This document shows positions 62,881-64,000 of a stretch of DNA of 64,000 nucleotides, in pieces. Every line of letters begins with the position of its first letter. Positions within the stretch are counted from its first letter, which is position 1. A program made the position numbers and the translations under genes. The stretch covers positions 92,127-156,126 of the forward strand of contig CAKOKQ010000002.1 in the NCBI GenBank assembly GCA_934095825.1, written 5' to 3'. The DNA comes from an uncultured Bacilli bacterium (GTDB taxonomy: Bacteria; Bacillota_I; Bacilli_A; RF39; UBA660). The notes below the pieces were generated by a model. That model searched no databases. It worked only from the letters and a program-made list of their open reading frames with translations, and had not been told where the DNA came from.

Positions 62881-63922
62881 AGATGGAGTTCATAAAGCAC
62901 AACAAAGGTTTATGAATGAAAAAAAGTATATAGGAAGATATTCACCTTATGGGTATTTATTAAAAGAACGAATATTATATATTGATAAAGAAACATCACA
63001 TATAGTTTTTCTAATTTTTGATTTATTTGATAAAGGATATACTTATACGCAAATATCAAACTATTTAAATGAACATAATATTTCTTCACCTAAGACTTAT
63101 AGAATGACAAAAAATTATATTGATTTATCAGAAAATAGTATTTATGGAAAATGGACTAGAAAATTAGTTGAGAAATGTATTAAAAATAGGGTTTATACTG
63201 GTTATTATAATTATTCTGATGAGCCAACTCATGAAGCAATAATACCACAAACTTTATATAAATCAGCATTGGATAGAATTAATGAAAAAAAGAACTTAAC
63301 TCAGTCAGACTTTTATTCTCAAAATGGAAATGAATTTTCTGCAAAGGTATTTTGTATGGAGTGTGGTAGAGGTTTTAATTTATTTAATTGTAGAACAAAA
63401 GATGGAATCACAAGATATTTAAGATGTGGAAGTATGGATACACGCAGAGAACATAAAATTAATTGTCCTAATAAAATAGCAATTAGATATGATAATTTAA
63501 GAGATATATTAGAATTGTATTTAGAACAAAATGTTTATGATAAATTTAACAATGAATATTTAAATGAAGAATATTGTAAAGCTTTAGATAAAAGTTTACT
63601 GCAAATGAGACGAATATACATAAATCAAGAACTAAAATTATTAAAAAGAAAATTATCAAATTTAGTAGAACCAGATGTGAGTGATAACAATAATTTAATA
63701 GAAAAAATTAATATTGAAAGACATGAAAGATATAAGGATATTTACAAAGCTAGAATAAATGAATTAGAAAAATTAAAAAAAGAATTGTTTTCATTTGGAA
63801 GAACAAAAGATACATCTAAAAACGAATATATTGATAAAAATGTAATTGATACTTTTGTAGAAAAAATATATATAGGTAAATTAGAGGAAAATGATAGAAA
63901 AGTTAAGATAGTTCTAAAATAG
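62849..63922 (+). CDS. Serine recombinase lacking the N-terminal catalytic domain
   Basis: The 357-aa product begins at the linker helix that normally follows the resolvase domain (KQIQNIKDGVHKAQQRFMNE, YSPYGYLL), then has the recombinase DNA-binding domain (LIFDLFDKGYTYTQISNYLN ... NRVYTGYYNY), a zinc ribbon (CMECGRGF ... LRCGS ... NCPN) and a coiled coil. The catalytic serine domain of about 140 residues is missing, and none of the upstream frames encodes it. GGGAGTTAAG precedes the ATG. It may be a DNA-binding remnant or a partner of a complete recombinase outside the window. Confidence 0.85.
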   Translation: MRTAKQIQNIKDGVHKAQQRFMNEKKYIGRYSPYGYLLKERILYIDKETSHIVFLIFDLFDKGYTYTQISNYLNEHNISSPKTYRMTKNYIDLSENSIYGKWTRKLVEKCIKNRVYTGYYNYSDEPTHEAIIPQTLYKSALDRINEKKNLTQSDFYSQNGNEFSAKVFCMECGRGFNLFNCRTKDGITRYLRCGSMDTRREHKINCPNKIAIRYDNLRDILELYLEQNVYDKFNNEYLNEEYCKALDKSLLQMRRIYINQELKLLKRKLSNLVEPDVSDNNNLIEKINIERHERYKDIYKARINELEKLKKELFSFGRTKDTSKNEYIDKNVIDTFVEKIYIGKLEENDRKVKIVLK

Positions 63923-63940
63923 GTTGAAGTTGTAAGATAA

Positions 63941-63973
63941 AAGTAGACACAAAAAAGATGTGTTTACTTTTTC
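63941..63973 (+). terminator. Terminator after the recombinase gene
   Basis: AAGTAGACACA (63941-63951) pairs along 11 bases with TGTGTTTACTT (63959-63969), one G-T pair, then T. Confidence 0.8.
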
Positions 63974-63975
63974 TT

Positions 63976-63984
63976 TGGTATAAT
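63976..63984 (+). promoter_or_regulatory. Extended -10 promoter of a gene starting beyond the window
   Basis: TGGTATAAT (63976-63984) is followed by AAAGGAGATGA at the end of the window, a Shine-Dalgarno for a downstream gene of the same element. Confidence 0.6.
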
Positions 63985-64000
63985 TTAGTAAAGGAGATGA

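Larger units (their letters stand above)
61793..64000 (+). mobile_element. Insertion in spoIVB, left end and first genes; right end outside window
   Basis: SpoIVB homology stops exactly after the GALGH codons (ending at 61792). From 61793 come unrelated genes in the same direction: a methyltransferase-like gene, a 52-codon gene and a serine recombinase lacking its catalytic domain, then a terminator and the next promoter. At the left end GTAGACA occurs at 61794-61800 and 61833-61839, and CATTGG (61802-61807) is inverted as CCAATG (61842-61847). GTAGACA is seen again in the hairpin at 63941. The right boundary and any second recombinase are not visible. Confidence 0.75.

Overview
The window is an AT-rich chromosome segment from a low-G+C, spore-forming Bacillota, most likely an uncultured Bacilli-type gut lineage. 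The lineage is an inference from gene content and codon use, not from a marker-gene search. The support is a set of neighbourhoods known from Bacillus: U32 peptidase-greA, comEA-comEC-(insert)-holA, yqeG-yqeH, mutL-miaA, rnhC/cvpA/trxA and tgt...DUF421. CotE, a YjcZ-like peptide and an interrupted spoIVB add sporulation. TGA is used as a stop in several genes and Trp is TGG, so the code is standard. No tRNA or rRNA gene and no CRISPR array was seen.

Layout. 1-3.7 kb: tRNA-modification, transcription and translation housekeeping genes (U32, greA, tig, rpsP, khpA). 3.8-9.2 kb: a surface block with a MucBP-type wall protein overlapping a sortase, small conserved proteins and a membrane-anchored Cthe_2159-like carbohydrate-binding protein. 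9.2-14.5 kb: def, a YjcZ-like peptide, ftsW-type gene, comEA and comEC. 14.5-19.5 kb: an accessory insertion between comEC and holA, built around a duplicated comEC 3' end, a broken and an intact YhcG-type nuclease gene, an orphan CheD-fold gene, a phospholipase/HAD fusion, a P-loop kinase and a metallopeptidase. 19.5-25.4 kb: holA, vanZ-like, then three tandem tail-anchored metallopeptidase-like paralogues. 25.5-35.2 kb: yqeG, yqeH, mutL, miaA, kinase, a short alaS, then a T-box leader driving an archaeal-type aspS and asnS. 35.3-39.4 kb (minus strand): a MerR-controlled operon with a Cys-rich membrane protein and a VirD4-like ATPase, then HIT, an unknown gene and cotE. 39.6-45 kb: twin TPR proteins, rnhC, cvpA, trxA. 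45-54.5 kb: two penicillin-binding proteins, rpmG, efp, rsmH, ftsL, tgt. 54.6-61.3 kb: membrane proteins, mutS, nusB, xseA, xseB. 61.3 kb to the end: spoIVB cut off directly after its catalytic histidine codon by an element that carries a recombinase without a catalytic domain.

The most interesting points are the interrupted spoIVB (possibly a skin-like developmental element or a disabling insertion), the comEC-end duplication with its CheD-fold passenger, the MerR/Cys-rich/VirD4-like operon, the tandem tail-anchored metallopeptidases with homogenised ends, and two genes whose Shine-Dalgarno is separated from the ATG by a hairpin. Start codons were chosen by Shine-Dalgarno spacing and often differ from the longest open frame.
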